Notes: a model not told the origin generated them from the letters alone. 59,864 nucleotides of DNA from Flavobacteriia bacterium (GCA_013298525.1 JAAFHW010000006.1:1-59864); one strand, 5' to 3'; shown: positions 43,197 through 52,629, counted from the stretch's first letter. Numbers and translations: made by a program.

Positions 43197-44072
43197 TTAT
43201 TTTCTAGATTTTAAATCAGAAATAACGTATTTATATAAATCACCTCCACCAGTTTTTTTATCAATTTCATCTGCTATAAATAAGGTGTTATTGTCCTTGA
43301 AGCAAATGGCTTCTTTTTGAGAAAAATTATCAAGTTGATAGGATGTTACTTTTCCTTCTAGAAAATTGTCACCATTAAAATTTTCGAAAACCCAAACGGT
43401 ATCATGACCTAAAATGGCTACTTTTTTATGGTCTTGACTTATTGCAGCACTTGTAATTACGCAAGAATCATAATCGTTACACGTTTTAAATTTTCCAAGT
43501 AAAACAGCTTGATGATTTCCAGGAATATTTGGAATTTTATACAGAAAAGTTGTTCCGTCAAAGTTTTTACTTCTGTTTTTTGTTACCAAATAAAAGTGAT
43601 TGTCCATTTCGAAAAAACCTTCACAATCATAAAATAATTCTTTTTTACTAGGCGGAAAATCGGTTTGTTCAGGATAATTAAATGTGATGGAATAATCTGA
43701 TGCTACTTCAGATTTCCCAAGGTTTTCATTATTTATTTTAAAAATTGACAAGTTTTTTCGGTCGTTATCATTATTTCCAAAATCACCGACATATAAATTT
43801 CCTTTGCTATCAGAAGTAATATCTTCCCAATCGTTGTTTACAGCGTTAGTTATTGTAATTGTTTGTAAAGCTTCTCCATTTTGGTCAACTCCGTATATTT
43901 TATTAGGATTTCCGCTATCTTGGATTGCCCAAATTAAATCAGAATTAGTTACTGTTTTTATTCCCGAAACTTCCTTGATTTTTTTAGGAAATGAGAATAA
44001 CAAGGCTTCCTTTTTAGTTGCAGTTGTACAAGAAACAAAAGCTAAAAGCAATAAATAATTTACTATTTTCAT
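43197..44072 (-). CDS. Lipoprotein with beta-propeller-like repeats
   Basis: The 291-residue product has a short signal peptide with lipobox FVSC (Cys about 15). Repeated blade-like stretches follow: SDLIWAIQDSGNPNKIYGVDQNG, GNLYVGDFGNNDNDRKNLSIFKI and HYLVTKNRS-type strands, ending IADEIDKKTGGGDLYKYVIS. This suggests a six-bladed propeller exposed in the periplasm or on the surface. I know no function for it. It precedes no obvious partner; the peptidase gene lies 26 bases upstream on the same strand. Confidence 0.75.
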   Translation of the reverse strand: MKIVNYLLLLAFVSCTTATKKEALLFSFPKKIKEVSGIKTVTNSDLIWAIQDSGNPNKIYGVDQNGEALQTITITNAVNNDWEDITSDSKGNLYVGDFGNNDNDRKNLSIFKINNENLGKSEVASDYSITFNYPEQTDFPPSKKELFYDCEGFFEMDNHFYLVTKNRSKNFDGTTFLYKIPNIPGNHQAVLLGKFKTCNDYDSCVITSAAISQDHKKVAILGHDTVWVFENFNGDNFLEGKVTSYQLDNFSQKEAICFKDNNTLFIADEIDKKTGGGDLYKYVISDLKSRK

Positions 44073-44098
44073 ATTTGTAAAATTTTAATTTAATAAAG

Positions 44099-44896
44099 CT
44101 AATGTTTATGATTCAACATTTTGCTTACATTTTCGAAAAGTTTTGGAAATTCTTGTTTGAATAAATGAGGTGATTCAAAATAATGTTCGATAATAACAGC
44201 CAAAAATTCAAAATGATTAGTGTAAGCGTATATTCTGAAATAATCAGAATTTACTAATCGTTCTCTATTGGCAGGATACTCAACTTCTCTTCGAATTCTA
44301 TCATACATTCTTGAAAAAATTATGGCACTTGTATCTTGACTGTTCATACCGTGAAGATGAAGAACGTGAGCAAATTCGTGGATTCCGAGATTTAAATTAT
44401 CGTTTTTAATTTCGTAACCTGCTTTGAAATCTTCCCATGAAAAAACAATAGCCTTCATTCGTGGATTAAACTCACCTTTGTGATAAGCATCGTTAATTTC
44501 CGAGTAATAAACCGATGGATAAACGATTACTTTGTCAATATTGGTGTACAAATAATTTCTCAAACCGAAGGTTAACATTACAGACGTCGAGGCAATCAAA
44601 ACCTGAACTTCATCAGTTATAATAAAATCTTCTTTACCTATGAATTCATATCGTTCTATAAAAGTTGCAACGCGATGTTCGAAATATTTTTTCTTTTTAT
44701 CTGAGAGTGAATTGTAATAATCAAATTGCTTGTTTAAAACATAGGATTGATTAGCATCTAATGTTTTTACAGTTGGATAAAAATGAATGTAAAATGGTTT
44801 ATTGAAAAGCACACCATATTTTTCCTCGATTACTGAGTAAATAACAAAGAAAAAATATACTGTTACAGCAGCAAAAAGAAGGTATAATATAATCAA
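44099..44896 (-). CDS. MtfA-like zinc metallopeptidase
   Basis: This 265-residue protein starts with one membrane helix (about 2-22) and has the zinc-binding motif His173-Glu174-x2-His177 in GIHEFAHVLHLHG. The surrounding sequence (VATFIERYEFIGKEDFIITDEVQVLIASTSVMLTFGL upstream) matches the MtfA/DgsA anti-repressor peptidase family. E. coli MtfA cleaves peptides and binds Mlc; the role here is unknown because no Mlc homologue is near. The Arg tRNA gene lies 17 bases upstream. Confidence 0.9.
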   Translation of the reverse strand: MIILYLLFAAVTVYFFFVIYSVIEEKYGVLFNKPFYIHFYPTVKTLDANQSYVLNKQFDYYNSLSDKKKKYFEHRVATFIERYEFIGKEDFIITDEVQVLIASTSVMLTFGLRNYLYTNIDKVIVYPSVYYSEINDAYHKGEFNPRMKAIVFSWEDFKAGYEIKNDNLNLGIHEFAHVLHLHGMNSQDTSAIIFSRMYDRIRREVEYPANRERLVNSDYFRIYAYTNHFEFLAVIIEHYFESPHLFKQEFPKLFENVSKMLNHKH

Positions 44897-44913
44897 ATGT
44901 CTATTGGTTTTTG

Positions 44914-44987
44914 TGACTTTGAAAGGAGTCGAACCTTCAACCGCTGGAGCCGAAATCCAGTGCTCTATCCAATTGAGCTACAAAGCC
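44914..44987 (-). tRNA. tRNA-Arg (anticodon TCG)
   Basis: Read on the minus strand the gene folds as GGCTTTG acceptor, D arm GCTC...GAGC, anticodon arm CTGGA-TTTCGGC-TCCAG, T arm with GGTTCGACTCC and CAAAGTC acceptor end, 74 bases including the discriminator A. The anticodon at loop positions 34-36 is TCG, which reads CGA arginine codons. The CCA end is not encoded. One G-U pair is present in the acceptor stem. Confidence 0.96.
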
Positions 44988-44994
44988 AATTTGA

Positions 44995-45060
44995 AGTATG
45001 AGGTACGAAATACGAAATACAAAGTTTTTCCTCGTACTTTGTATTTCGTACTTTGTACTT
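44995..45060. repeat. TACGAAATACAAAGT inverted repeat (hairpin)
   Basis: TACGAAATACAAAGT (45011-45025) and ACTTTGTATTTCGTA (45036-45050) are a perfect 15-bp inverted repeat with a 10-base loop. The left arm is itself made of near-tandem TACGAAA units, starting GGTACGAAATACGAAA. It separates the yqeY gene from the tRNA and may act as a terminator, but the same units recur after groES and groEL. Confidence 0.8.
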
Positions 45061-45065
45061 ATAAA

Positions 45066-45515
45066 TTAAACTAATAATTTTTTAACAATAGCTGAAATCG
45101 TTTTTCCTTCTGCTTGTCCACCGATTTGTGCTGAGGCTAATCCCATTACTTTTCCCATTGAAGCGATTCCTGACGCTCCAGTTTCTGCAATGATTTTAGA
45201 TACGATTGCTTCTACTTCAGCTTCTGAAAGTTGTGCTGGAAGGAATTGTTCGATTACAGTAATTTGTGCTAATTCTGGTTCTGCTAAATCCGGACGGTTT
45301 TGCGTTTTATAAATTTCGGCGCTGTCTTTTCTCATTTTTACAAGTTTTTGTAAAATTTTGATTTCGTCAGCTTCAGAAATTTCTTCTTTTGAACCTGTAG
45401 CTGTTTGCGCTAACAATAATTCTGATTTGATAGCTCTCAATGCTTCCAATGCCACTGTATCCTTAGAACGCATGGCATCTTTCATTACGTCCATTATTTT
45501 TGATTGTAAACTCAT
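45066..45515 (-). CDS. GatB/YqeY domain-containing protein
   Basis: The 149-residue protein has the YqeY pattern throughout: SLQSKIMDVMKDAMRSKDTVALEALRAIKSELLLAQ at the start, EIKILQKLVKMRKDSAEIYK in the middle, and GKVMGLASAQIGGQAEGKTISAIVKKLL at the end. This all-helical domain is shared with the tail of the Glu-tRNA(Gln) amidotransferase GatB and probably binds tRNA. Its stand-alone function is unknown. It is separated from ftsZ by 290 bases of repeats and a terminator. Confidence 0.93.
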   Translation of the reverse strand: MSLQSKIMDVMKDAMRSKDTVALEALRAIKSELLLAQTATGSKEEISEADEIKILQKLVKMRKDSAEIYKTQNRPDLAEPELAQITVIEQFLPAQLSEAEVEAIVSKIIAETGASGIASMGKVMGLASAQIGGQAEGKTISAIVKKLLV

Positions 45516-45555
45516 TTTATATTAGATTTTTGATATTAGATATTAGATTTTATTC
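45516..45555. repeat. ATATTAGAT low-complexity repeat
   Basis: Units such as ATATTAGATTTTTG and ATATTAGATATTAGATTTT stand upstream of the yqeY start. Similar tracts occur at 47803, 53998 and 54418. Confidence 0.65.
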
Positions 45556-45570
45556 AAATGGATTGCTTAT

Positions 45571-45672
45571 TAGCCCTGATAGTAGTAAGTATCCTTTTTT
45601 GTTGCCTTCGAGTGCCTCAGGCAACAAAAAAACTTCTGGCAATAAAAAAGATACTTCGTATAGCAGGAAAAT
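45571..45672. repeat. TAGCCCTGA...CAGGA structured intergenic element, copy 3
   Basis: The element opens TTAGCCCTGATAG (45570) and closes TAGCAGGAAA (45661-45670). CCTG (45575-45578) pairs with CAGG (45664-45667), AAGTATC (45587-45593) with GATACTT (45650-45656), and TTTTTTGTTGCC (45595-45606) with GGCAACAAAAAA (45620-45631). It thus folds into nested stems. Its 13-base loop, TTCGAGTGCCTCA, is nearly the reverse complement of the loop in copy 2. Confidence 0.75.
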
Positions 45673-45754
45673 GGATTACAAAAATGCGCAAACCATTCGC
45701 TACTGAAATTCTTCAGCATGCATCCAAAAAGCCACACAAAGGTAAAAAAAATAA

Positions 45755-45780
45755 CCCGAAATTTCAATTGAACTTTCGGG
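45755..45780 (-). terminator. ftsZ terminator
   Basis: CCCGAAATTTCAA and TTGAACTTTCGGG pair over 26 bases with one mismatch. On the minus strand it lies 25 bases after the ftsZ stop and is followed by TTATTTTTTTT, so it ends the dcw transcript. Confidence 0.9.
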
Positions 45781-45805
45781 CTACCCATTTTTAATTAACT
45801 TATGA

Positions 45806-47749
45806 TTAATCTACATTATCGTGTAAGAATGAATTGTTAGAACGTAACTGAATATCGTCGTTACTATCTGTTCCTAATGACATTCTTGAATTGTTGTTTA
45901 GGTTTTGATTTTCTGTTAAATCTACACCTAATCTTTTGTATGCTGGTTCTCTTTCAAGTTCGTCAACTCTCGATGGATTGTTGTGAAACTTGTAATTGAA
46001 TTCTTTTAATTTACGTCTTCTTTCGTCTGCACGAAGTTTTAAAGTTTCTTCGATAGTCATTTCCATTGGAGAAATATCATCTGAATGCGTAGCGTAAGTT
46101 GGTTTTGCTGGCTCAGCTACTTTCATTGTGAAATTTAATGACTCTTCGATTGGCTCTTCCAACTTAGCAGCTGGTTTAGAACTCAATAAATCGTTTTCAA
46201 TTTCCATATATTCTTCAAGAGAATATTTGATAACTCCGTTTTGATTTACTTCAGTTACTGGAACAAATTCAACGTGTTCGTTAACTTTAATATCTTTTGT
46301 TTCTGCAGATAAATCGAATATAATTCTATCTTCTTCAATTGTATTTTCAACCGGCTTAGCAATTGGTAAATCGAAAGAGAATGTAATTTGCTCTTCTTCT
46401 TTAACTACAACTTGTGGCTCAACAACTTTAATTTCGTTTACTGCTGGAGTTGTAAAAGTAAAATCGATATCTTTTATAGGCGAAACGATTTCGAAAGTTA
46501 CATCTAAATTACGGATGAAATCGTTCATCGCAATTAGTTCGTTTTCGTTAACTTTAGCTACAACTGGTTCTGGTTTTACTTCATCTTCGATTAATTCGAA
46601 AACAATTTTTTCTTCTTTAACTTCGGCAGTTACTTCAATTGGAGTCTCTACCTTCGGTTGAAAAAAATCAACTGGCTTTTGAGTTAAGTCATGAACTAAC
46701 TTTTGCTCATCTTCTAGTGAATGAATGATTTTTTTAACTTCTGTATTTACGATTTCGTTTTGTTGTTCTACGTTGAAACCTGTTGCAATAATTGTAACTG
46801 CAATAGCATCACCATGAGCTTCATCTTCACCAACTCCCATAATAATATTGGCGTTGTGACCTGCTTCAGCTTGAATGTGGTCGTTGATTTCTCCGATTTC
46901 GTCAATAGTAATTTCGTTAGTACCCGAAACGATAAGCAACAATACGTTTTTAGCACCTGAAATTTTATTGTCATTCAATAATGGAGAATCTAAAGCAGAA
47001 ATGATAGCGTCTTTAGCTCTATTTTCACCACTTGCAATTGCAGAACCCATAATAGCTGTTCCACTGTTTGCTAATACCGTTTTAGCATCTTTTAAATCGA
47101 TATTTTGTGTGTAGTGATGTGTAATTACTTCAGCAATTCCGCGTGATGCAGTTGCTAAAACTTCGTCAGCTTTAGAGAAACCTGCTTTGAAACCAAGATT
47201 TCCGTAAACTTCTCTTAATTTATTATTATTGATAACAATTAATGAATCTACTTGTTTTCTTAATCTTTCAACACCTGCTAATGCTTGGTCTTGACGTACC
47301 TTTCCTTCAAATTGAAAAGGAATTGTAACAATACCAACCGTTAGTATGTCTCTTTCTTTAGCCAATTGAGCGATTACTGGAGCCGCACCTGTTCCTGTTC
47401 CTCCACCCATTCCTGCGGTGATGAAAACCATCTTGGTGTTGCTATCCAACATTTTTTCGATATCATCGATACTTTCAATTGCTGATTGTTGTCCAACATC
47501 AGGATTTGCTCCTGCTCCTAAACCTTCTGTTAAGTTTACACCCAACTGAATTTTATTTGGCACAGGACTGTTTTGTAATGCCTGAGAATCAGTATTACAA
47601 ACGATGAAATCTACACCTTTGATTCCTTGTTTGAACATGTGGTTGATTGCGTTGCTTCCACCGCCACCAACTCCGATAACTTTAATAACATTTGATTGAT
47701 TTTTAGGTAAATCAAATGAGATGCTTCCAAATTCTGAGTTGCTTATCAT
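45806..47749 (-). CDS. ftsZ: Cell division protein FtsZ
   Basis: FtsZ is the tubulin-like GTPase of the division ring. This 647-residue protein has the GTPase core in its first 320 residues: VIGVGGGGSNAINHM, the signature GGGTGTGAAP and ADEVLATASRGIAEVI. It is nearly twice as long as E. coli FtsZ because of an acidic Glu/Val-rich C-terminal linker of some 250 residues, then the conserved tail PAYKRLGVDL. The long linker is usual in Flavobacteria. It is the last gene of the dcw cluster. Confidence 0.98.
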   Translation of the reverse strand: MISNSEFGSISFDLPKNQSNVIKVIGVGGGGSNAINHMFKQGIKGVDFIVCNTDSQALQNSPVPNKIQLGVNLTEGLGAGANPDVGQQSAIESIDDIEKMLDSNTKMVFITAGMGGGTGTGAAPVIAQLAKERDILTVGIVTIPFQFEGKVRQDQALAGVERLRKQVDSLIVINNNKLREVYGNLGFKAGFSKADEVLATASRGIAEVITHHYTQNIDLKDAKTVLANSGTAIMGSAIASGENRAKDAIISALDSPLLNDNKISGAKNVLLLIVSGTNEITIDEIGEINDHIQAEAGHNANIIMGVGEDEAHGDAIAVTIIATGFNVEQQNEIVNTEVKKIIHSLEDEQKLVHDLTQKPVDFFQPKVETPIEVTAEVKEEKIVFELIEDEVKPEPVVAKVNENELIAMNDFIRNLDVTFEIVSPIKDIDFTFTTPAVNEIKVVEPQVVVKEEEQITFSFDLPIAKPVENTIEEDRIIFDLSAETKDIKVNEHVEFVPVTEVNQNGVIKYSLEEYMEIENDLLSSKPAAKLEEPIEESLNFTMKVAEPAKPTYATHSDDISPMEMTIEETLKLRADERRRKLKEFNYKFHNNPSRVDELEREPAYKRLGVDLTENQNLNNNSRMSLGTDSNDDIQLRSNNSFLHDNVD

Positions 47750-47802
47750 ACTATTTTGGTTTTGTTTGATTTTATTCTGTATTCTAGTTTTGTTTTACTA
47801 TT

Positions 47803-47838
47803 TAAATCTAATATCTGATATTTTAAATCTAATATTAA
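47803..47838. repeat. AAATCTAATAT low-complexity repeat between ftsA and ftsZ
   Basis: TTTAAATCTAATATCTG and TTTTAAATCTAATATTAAAT are near-tandem copies. They match the reverse complement of the ATATTAGATTT units at 45516 and 53998. Confidence 0.65.
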
Positions 47839-47839
47839 A

Positions 47840-49225
47840 TTACTCTGCGTTGTCTAAGAAATCTTTGATTTTATCAACATACTTATCAAAAAATGATTTT
47901 CTGATTTTTCCTTCTGTTGTTTCTACTTCTTTTTCAACTTTATTCTCAATTTGTTCTTCTTGTTGTTGTGTTACTTCTTGCACTTCTTCAACAACTGGTC
48001 TTGCAATTGGTCTTGGCTGCGGAATAGCTTGACTTACTTCTAATTTGTAAGCGCTTTGCGTATTGTTAGCTACACTATTCATTACTAATCCAACTGCTGT
48101 TGCAAATAATGGACTTGAAATATCTTCGCTAGAATTTCCTGCCAAATGTTCGTTAGGATAACCAATTCTAGTGTCCATACCTGTGATGTATTCCACTAAT
48201 TGTTTGATGTGTTGCAATTGCGCTCCACCACCTGTAAGAACAATTCCTGCAATCAATTTCTTTCTTGGATCTTCGTGACCGTAAACTTTTATTTCTGTAA
48301 AAACTTGTTCTATAATTTCAACCACACGAGCGTGAATGATTTTAGATAGGTTTTTCAAAGAAATTTCTTTTGGTTCTCTACCACGTAATCCTGGAATTGA
48401 AACAATTTCGTTGTCTTTATTTTCTCCTGGCCAAGCCGAACCAAATTTTACTTTTAATAATTCTGCTTGTTTTTCGATAATAGAACAACCTTCTTTAATA
48501 TCTTCTGTAATCACATTTCCTCCGAAAGGAATTACAGCAGTGTGACGAATGATTCCATCTTTGAAAATAGCTAAATCTGTTGTTCCACCACCAATATCGA
48601 TTAATGCAACACCTGCTTCTTTTTCTTCTTGACTTAAAACCGCATCAGCCGAAGCTAAAGGTTCCAATGTTAATCCTGACAATTCAATTCCTGAACTTTG
48701 GATACATCTTCCCACATTTCTGATAGAAGCTGCTTGTCCAACAACAACGTGAAAACTTGCTTCCAATCGTCCACCATACATACCAATTGGTTCTTTGATT
48801 TCTGATTGTCCGTCGATTTTAAATTCTTGTGGCAACACGTGAATAATTTCTTCACCTGGCAACATCGCTAATTTATTAACTTGATCAATTAGTAATTGAA
48901 TGTCTTTTCCACTAATTACTTCTTCTGGATTACTTCTACTGATATAATCTGTGTGTTGAATACTACGAATGTGTTGTCCGGCAATACCAACAACGCAATC
49001 ATTGATTTTGTATCCTGAGTTTTCTTCCGCTTCTAAAACTGCTTGTTGGATGGATTGAATGGTTTGTGTAATATTATTTACAACACCACGAGCCACACCT
49101 AAACTTTTGGCTTTTCCAAGACCTAAAATTTCAAGTTTGCCGTATTCATTTTTCTTACCAATCATCGCTACGATTTTCGTAGTTCCGATGTCTAAACCAA
49201 CTGCAATGTTTTCTCTGTTCTCCAT
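47840..49225 (-). CDS. ftsA: Cell division protein FtsA
   Basis: FtsA is an actin-like ATPase that tethers FtsZ to the membrane and recruits later division proteins. The 461-residue protein starts with the phosphate-binding GLDIGTTKIVAMIG, has the 1C/SHS2 region and VALIDIGGGTTDLAIF, and later LIAGIVLTGGGAQL. The C-terminus is a charged linker ending in SFFDKYVDKIKDFLDNAE, an amphipathic helix suited to membrane binding. It lies between ftsQ and ftsZ. Confidence 0.98.
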   Translation of the reverse strand: MENRENIAVGLDIGTTKIVAMIGKKNEYGKLEILGLGKAKSLGVARGVVNNITQTIQSIQQAVLEAEENSGYKINDCVVGIAGQHIRSIQHTDYISRSNPEEVISGKDIQLLIDQVNKLAMLPGEEIIHVLPQEFKIDGQSEIKEPIGMYGGRLEASFHVVVGQAASIRNVGRCIQSSGIELSGLTLEPLASADAVLSQEEKEAGVALIDIGGGTTDLAIFKDGIIRHTAVIPFGGNVITEDIKEGCSIIEKQAELLKVKFGSAWPGENKDNEIVSIPGLRGREPKEISLKNLSKIIHARVVEIIEQVFTEIKVYGHEDPRKKLIAGIVLTGGGAQLQHIKQLVEYITGMDTRIGYPNEHLAGNSSEDISSPLFATAVGLVMNSVANNTQSAYKLEVSQAIPQPRPIARPVVEEVQEVTQQQEEQIENKVEKEVETTEGKIRKSFFDKYVDKIKDFLDNAE

Positions 49226-49291
49226 ATTGTCAACTAATTTGCTCGATACAATATTTATTCTATCTCTACTTTCTTGATTTTCTACTAGAAG

Positions 49292-50014
49292 TTATTTTGT
49301 ACAAACAACTTGATGTGTAAATCTCAAATTTATTTTCTTATAATTATTTAGCATCGTATCTGAAACTGCTTTCTGAAAAAATGCTTTATAATTTTTAAAT
49401 TTCTTTTCTTCATTCATCATTTTGCCAAACTCGATTTTAAAATCATAGTTCCTGTTGGTCATCATTAAGCTCGCATCAGGCAAAACTTGCACACCAATGA
49501 TATTTTTTTTCAAAAATTCATCGTTGTAAATCATCTTCAAAACTTCGGATAATTTCTTCTTGTTTTTGTTGTCAATAACCCCCGAAATTAGCGGTACTCT
49601 AGCTGTACTTATATCAGAAAGTGGCATTCTATTTCCCTCATAATCAATATAGAACGAACCTTCCTCACTAAACACTCTTGCTATGGGTGTTTTTTGTTTC
49701 ACCACCGCCTTTAGAACACCATCAACACTTACAAAAACTTCTGATTTTTCAACCATAGGATGTTTGTTGATAGAATTTTCCAATTTGTTCAAATTTAAGT
49801 CCGATTTTTCAATGGTTTTTACATCTGAACTATTTTCTATTAACAATTTATTAACCGATTCTTGTTTAACAAAATTGTTATTATCTCCAACAAAAATCAC
49901 TTCTGATTTCTTTAATTTACGATGTGAATTTCTATTTGACGTAAACGAATACAGAAAAACAACCAATGCAAACATTAGTATTAATCGGATATTGTTCCAT
50001 TTTAGAAATTTCAT
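49292..50014 (-). CDS. ftsQ: Cell division protein FtsQ/DivIB
   Basis: The 240-residue bitopic protein has a single N-terminal membrane helix (about 10-25), and the rest is periplasmic. A POTRA-like segment (SDVKTIEKSDLNLNKLENSINKHPMVEKSEVFVSVDGVLKAVVKQKTPIARVF) is followed by the FYIDYEGNRMPLSD region typical of FtsQ. It bridges early and late division proteins. Position between murC and ftsA supports the call. Confidence 0.93.
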   Translation of the reverse strand: MKFLKWNNIRLILMFALVVFLYSFTSNRNSHRKLKKSEVIFVGDNNNFVKQESVNKLLIENSSDVKTIEKSDLNLNKLENSINKHPMVEKSEVFVSVDGVLKAVVKQKTPIARVFSEEGSFYIDYEGNRMPLSDISTARVPLISGVIDNKNKKKLSEVLKMIYNDEFLKKNIIGVQVLPDASLMMTNRNYDFKIEFGKMMNEEKKFKNYKAFFQKAVSDTMLNNYKKINLRFTHQVVCTK

Positions 50015-50075
50015 AATTGTTTTAATTTTTTAATATTTCGTTTTTTGTTTTTTTATTCTATTTTTATTTTTTTCA

Positions 50076-50091
50076 TCGGACTAAAGTCCGA
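50076..50091. repeat. TCGGACT-AA-AGTCCGA palindrome between ftsQ and murC
   Basis: Seven-base perfect arms with a 2-base centre stand 2 bases beyond the murC stop. There is no T run in the direction of transcription, so it is not a terminator for murC and looks REP-like. The rest of this gap is T-rich without a feature. Confidence 0.6.
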
Positions 50092-50093
50092 AG

Positions 50094-51437
50094 CTATTTA
50101 GCTAAAGCTTTTTTTATTGATGGTACTAATTCGCCAATATCGCCTGCTCCTATCGTTACAATTATCTTCGCATCACTTTCCAAAATTGCGCCAATTAGTT
50201 CTTCTTTTGAAACTAATTTTTTATTATCATTTGTCATTTTAGACATTAACCAAGAAGTTGTAATTCCTTCCATTGGTAATTCTCTTGCTGGATAAATATC
50301 TAACAAAAGAACTTCGTCAAATTGCGATAAACTTTTAGCAAAATCGTCTGCGAAATCTTTTGTTCTACTAAACAAGTGAGGTTGAAAAATTGCCAAAACT
50401 TTTTGATTTGGATATAATTCTCTAACCGCTTGATGCACGGCATTAATTTCTGTTGGATGATGTGCATAATCATCTATATAAACGCGATTTTCTGATTTTA
50501 TTTGATACGAAAATCTTCGTTGTACACCTTTAAATGTAGCTAAAGCATTAGCAATGGACACGGTTGGGGTTCCATAAGTTTTGGCCATTGCTAAAGCCAT
50601 TAGCGCATTCATTAAATTATGATGTCCAGGCAAACCAAAAGCAATATCTTTTATTATTTCTGTTGGTGTTTGAACGTCAAAAACATAAGCGCTATTTTCT
50701 ATGCGAATATTGAACGCTTTGAATGTTGCTTCGTCATTAATTGCTATGGTCAATCCTTCTAAATCCAATCCTTTTGGGACAAATATTTTGGTTTTATCCG
50801 AAACTTTATTGGCAAATTCTCTAAATGATTCTTCAATTGCAGAGGCATCTCCATAAATATCTAAATGATCCGCATCCATTGAGGTTACGCAAGCAATATT
50901 AGGATGTAAATGCAAGAAAGATCGGTCAAACTCATCGGCTTCAACCACGGTTATTGTTTTTCCGCTTCCGATTAAATTAGAATGATAATTTTCTACAATT
51001 CCACCAAGGAATGCTGTAACATCAGCTCCACTTTCATACATAATATGGCCAAGAATACTTGACGTAGTTGTTTTTCCGTGTGTACCTGCTACTGCAAAAC
51101 AGAACGTGTCTTTTGTAATCAGACCAAGAACTTCGGCTCTTTTTTTAATTACATAATCTCTTTCTACAAAATAATTCCATTCAGAATGCGAAACTGGAAC
51201 TGCTGGCGTAACAATTACTAAGGTATTTTCTACAAAATAATCCGAAGGAATTGCAGCAATTGAATCTTCAAAATGAATGTTCATTCCGCCAGCAATCAAT
51301 TCCTCGGTCAACATCGTTGGTGTTTTATCGTAACCCGAAACATTTTTTCCAATGTTCTGGAAATAGCGAGCCAAAGCACTCATTCCGATGCCTCCAATTC
51401 CGATGAAATAGACGTTATGTATTTGATTTAGATTCAT
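50094..51437 (-). CDS. murC: UDP-N-acetylmuramate-L-alanine ligase MurC
   Basis: MurC adds L-Ala to UDP-MurNAc in peptidoglycan synthesis. The protein, 447 residues from the ATG at 51437, starts NLNQIHNVYFIGIGGIGMSALARYF. It has the ATP motif AGTHGKTTTSS, the central-domain VEADEFDRSF and the C-terminal YAHHPTEI. An upstream in-frame start at 51464 would add nine basic residues (KFVSKKRK), which I consider less likely. It lies between murG and ftsQ. Confidence 0.97.
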   Translation of the reverse strand: MNLNQIHNVYFIGIGGIGMSALARYFQNIGKNVSGYDKTPTMLTEELIAGGMNIHFEDSIAAIPSDYFVENTLVIVTPAVPVSHSEWNYFVERDYVIKKRAEVLGLITKDTFCFAVAGTHGKTTTSSILGHIMYESGADVTAFLGGIVENYHSNLIGSGKTITVVEADEFDRSFLHLHPNIACVTSMDADHLDIYGDASAIEESFREFANKVSDKTKIFVPKGLDLEGLTIAINDEATFKAFNIRIENSAYVFDVQTPTEIIKDIAFGLPGHHNLMNALMALAMAKTYGTPTVSIANALATFKGVQRRFSYQIKSENRVYIDDYAHHPTEINAVHQAVRELYPNQKVLAIFQPHLFSRTKDFADDFAKSLSQFDEVLLLDIYPARELPMEGITTSWLMSKMTNDNKKLVSKEELIGAILESDAKIIVTIGAGDIGELVPSIKKALAK

Positions 51438-51450
51438 TTTCCTTTTTTTT

Positions 51451-51507
51451 GACACGAATTTCACGAATTTTCACCAATGATTTTGATTGTGAAAATTGCA
51501 CGAATTT
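51451..51507. repeat. CACGAATTT repeat and inverted repeat between murC and murG
   Basis: CACGAATTT occurs at 51453, 51462 and 51499, the first two in tandem. AATTTTCAC (51466-51474) and GTGAAAATT (51489-51497) form a stem. The third unit overlaps the last codon of murG. Confidence 0.65.
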
Positions 51508-52597
51508 ATTTTATCAATTTTACTATTTGTTCAACTATATCTTTTGTTGCGTTTGGCTTGGCTAATTTTTTCATGTTTTCGCTTAGACTTTTTTGCAAAT
51601 TCTCATCATAAATTAGTTTATTGAAAACTGATTCGAATTTTTCGTCTAACTCACTTTCTTTTATTAGTAAAGCACCATTTTTATCTACAATTGCTTTCGC
51701 ATTTTTTGTTTGATGATCTTCGGCTACGTTTGGTGATGGGATAAAAATTGTTGGTTTTCCAACCAAACATAATTCTGATACTGACGAAGCTCCAGCTCGA
51801 GAAATCACGAAATCTGCTGCAGCATAAATCAAATCCATTCTATCAATAAAAGAAACCACTTGAACATTCTCTATCTCAGAAAAATGTTTATAATCTGCCA
51901 TATATAAATTACCACATTGCCAAAATATTTGCAAATTATTATTTCGTAAAAAATCAAGTTCTTTTGCAATTAATTGATTGATTCTTCTTGCACCTAAACT
52001 TCCGCCAATGATTAATAATGTCTTTTTATTTTCATCTAAATTAAAATAAGACAAAGCTTCACTTCTTTTAGAATCAATATCTAAAATATCCTGACGAACA
52101 GGATTTCCTGTAAACACAATTTTATCTTTTGGAAAAAATCTTTCTAAATTTTCATAAGCTACACAAATGGCATTGGCTTTTTTACTCAATAATTTATTAG
52201 TAATTCCAGGATAGGAATTTTGCTCTTGTATAACTGTTGGAATATTCAAACTGTTAGCAACTTGCAATAATGGCCCGCTTGCAAATCCGCCTGTTCCGAT
52301 GACAACATCTGGTTTGAATTTCTTAATTATTTTTCTAGATTTCCATAAACTATTAACTAATTTTAATGGAAACATGGCATTCTGCAACGTCAACTTTCTT
52401 TGTAAACCTGCAATCCAAAGTCCTTCAATAGCATAACCTGATTGAGGTACTTTTTGCATTTCCATTTTATCTTGCGCACCTACAAAAAGGAACTCCACAT
52501 CTGGAAAACGCGATTTTAATTCGTTGGCAATAGCGATTGCAGGATAGATATGTCCACCTGTTCCGCCACCACTTAATATGAATTTTAATTTTTTCAT
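51506..52597 (-). CDS. murG: UDP-GlcNAc transferase MurG (lipid II synthesis)
   Basis: MurG transfers GlcNAc to lipid I at the cytoplasmic face of the membrane. The 363-residue protein has the GT-B motifs [20 protein letters not shown] at the start, [27 protein letters not shown] and the UDP-binding [32 protein letters not shown]. Its length is typical. It follows ftsW by 32 bases and precedes murC. Confidence 0.98.
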   Translation of the reverse strand: MKKLKFILSGGGTGGHIYPAIAIANELKSRFPDVEFLFVGAQDKMEMQKVPQSGYAIEGLWIAGLQRKLTLQNAMFPLKLVNSLWKSRKIIKKFKPDVVIGTGGFASGPLLQVANSLNIPTVIQEQNSYPGITNKLLSKKANAICVAYENLERFFPKDKIVFTGNPVRQDILDIDSKRSEALSYFNLDENKKTLLIIGGSLGARRINQLIAKELDFLRNNNLQIFWQCGNLYMADYKHFSEIENVQVVSFIDRMDLIYAAADFVISRAGASSVSELCLVGKPTIFIPSPNVAEDHQTKNAKAIVDKNGALLIKESELDEKFESVFNKLIYDENLQKSLSENMKKLAKPNATKDIVEQIVKLIK

Positions 52598-52629
52598 TTT
52601 TATCTTATTGCCTTAAAAGGCAGTTCAAT

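Noticed and set aside
44914-44987. tRNA gene as an integration site of a mobile element
   Set aside because: No integrase and no second copy of the tRNA 3' end are visible in the window.
45500-45794. Small proteins between yqeY and ftsZ
   Set aside because: Open frames on both strands cover the hairpin element and the ftsZ terminator, so they are by-products of the repeat.
50076-50091. Terminator between murC and ftsQ
   Set aside because: There is no T run in the direction of transcription and the dcw genes on both sides should be co-transcribed.
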